Source: a virus
DNA length: 34,919 nt
Direction: 5' to 3' (one strand)
IMG/VR virus record: IMGVR_UViG_3300045919_000200
Span: 1-34,919 of that record
This document shows positions 34,246 to 34,919 of this stretch, piece after piece. The notes under the pieces were generated by a model. The model was not told the DNA's origin. It saw only the letters and a program-made list of their open reading frames with translations, and did no database searches. Made by a program: the position numbers and the translations under genes. The stretch's first letter is position 1; each line of letters begins with the position of its first letter.

Positions 34246-34559
34246 GTACCTGCCAGAACTGTGAAGGCCTCATCGCCGAGCCGGGCAAGGCGTACAGCTA
34301 TGCCGGCAAGTTCTGCACGTGCCCGAAATCGAGGCCATACACCTTGGCTGACCTGGCCAAGATGCAGCCCGGCCCGATCCAGGTCATTCCTCATGAGCCG
34401 CAGTGCGTGCCGGTCGTCAACAACTGGGTTCCGCACACCCCCGAGCACTTCGTCATCTGGATGCGCGGCTACATCGCCTCGTGCGCGGTCGAGAACCAGA
34501 CAAAGGGCGATTGGAAGACCATCGCCGAGGTGCTGAAACTCATCGTGGTGGGCAAGTGA
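34242..34559 (+). CDS. Unknown protein with N-terminal cysteine motif, 105 residues
   Basis: ATG at 34242 overlaps the upstream stop. It starts MSTCQNCEGLIAEPGKAYS and has a second pair CTCP near residue 27, so C-x2-C and C-x-C could bind zinc. The rest (VNNWVPHTPEHFVIWMRGYI) is mixed alpha/beta. Coupled to the next gene by GTGA. Not recognised. Confidence 0.7.
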   Translation: MSTCQNCEGLIAEPGKAYSYAGKFCTCPKSRPYTLADLAKMQPGPIQVIPHEPQCVPVVNNWVPHTPEHFVIWMRGYIASCAVENQTKGDWKTIAEVLKLIVVGK

Positions 34560-34919
34560 GCGGCCCCGCCTGCGAACTGGTCGCCCGCTGCTTCGCGGCG
34601 CGCACCTCGATCCACTACGCACACCTCGCGGCCAAGACGTACGCCGCGCACATCGCCCTCAACGAGTTCTACGACGGCATCCTGGACCCGACCGACGAGT
34701 TTGCCGAGTGCTACATGGGCATCTTCGGCCAGTTCGACGCCGCCGACTTTCCCACCATCCGCCTGGCCACAGGCGTGCCCATTCAGCAATTGACCGACCT
34801 CCGCAAGTGGATCACGGAGAACCGTGAAGAGTGCTGCGAGGCGTATGACGACAAGGACGGCGAGCAAGCGGAGAGCAATGACATCGACTGCACGGAGCTG
34901 GGGAACCTCATCGACAACA
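34556..34919 (+). CDS. Helical protein, possibly DUF5856-like; 3' end cut by window edge
   Basis: GTG at 34556 overlaps the upstream stop. About 121 codons are visible and the frame is still open at the edge. The protein begins MSGPACELVARCFAARTSIHY, then AHLAAKTYAAHIALNEFYDGIL, which is the pattern of Dps/ferritin-like helical proteins found beside terminase genes in many phages (DUF5856-type). The visible C-terminal part is acidic and Cys-containing. Metal sites cannot be judged. The assignment is tentative. Confidence 0.6.
   Translation, partial: MSGPACELVARCFAARTSIHYAHLAAKTYAAHIALNEFYDGILDPTDEFAECYMGIFGQFDAADFPTIRLATGVPIQQLTDLRKWITENREECCEAYDDKDGEQAESNDIDCTELGNLIDN

Overview
This window is part of the genome of a temperate, tailed double-stranded DNA bacteriophage with high G+C. 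The evidence is a tyrosine integrase with an excisionase-like gene and an attachment site, a complete phage-type DNA replication set, and a terminase pair. The attachment site carries the 3' part (about 50 nt) of a tRNA-Val with anticodon GAC but not the 5' half, and both sides carry phage-type genes. It therefore reads as an unintegrated attP rather than the end of a prophage. The tRNA fragment resembles the Burkholderiales form of tRNA-Val(GAC), so a betaproteobacterial host is likely (inference).

Layout. 1-356: start of a leftward gene that runs off the window, then attP with paired arm-type repeats. 357-3835: leftward integration block (int, xis-like gene, small unknowns). 3832-7613: leftward ATP-dependent DNA ligase, small unknowns, a VRR-NUC-like nuclease, a DUF1599-like protein and a DEDDh exonuclease. 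7717-10459: unknowns, a small lipoprotein, a DUF4120-like protein and a zinc ribbon. 10456-15736: family A DNA polymerase, SNF2-type helicase and a RecB/Cas4-like nuclease with an Fe-S cysteine set. 15774-20311: a MoxR-type AAA+ ATPase and a metallopeptidase-like VWA protein separated by two genes and a 237-base non-coding gap full of inverted repeats. 20342-24362: many small genes, including membrane peptides, an HTH protein, a polynucleotide 3'-phosphatase-like HAD enzyme and an RMF-like peptide. 24359-26755: primase-helicase. 26756-27134: AT-rich, iteron-bearing, origin-like gap. 27135-30583: a 364-residue unknown and a string of small genes, some behind hairpin leaders. 30584-30840: divergent control region. 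30841-34919: rightward packaging operon (terS, two small genes, an RMF-like gene, terL, small genes), running off the right edge.

How it works together. Nearly all leftward genes are joined by 4-nt ATGA/GTGA overlaps, so the 30-kb leftward arm looks like one or a few long, translationally coupled early transcripts. They carry replication (primase-helicase, Pol A, SNF2 helicase, nucleases, ligase), nucleic-acid repair, host-takeover candidates and integration functions. The rightward arm is the start of the late packaging and structural genes. No CI-like repressor, lysis cassette or virion structural gene was recognised here, so those should lie outside the window.

The most interesting non-coding signals are three diverged copies of a hairpin leader with compensatory base changes (28997-29030, 30136-30185, 30602-30652), the structured gap at 18819-19019, the origin-like region, and the intact attP. 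Family names come from motif recognition only; no database search was run.
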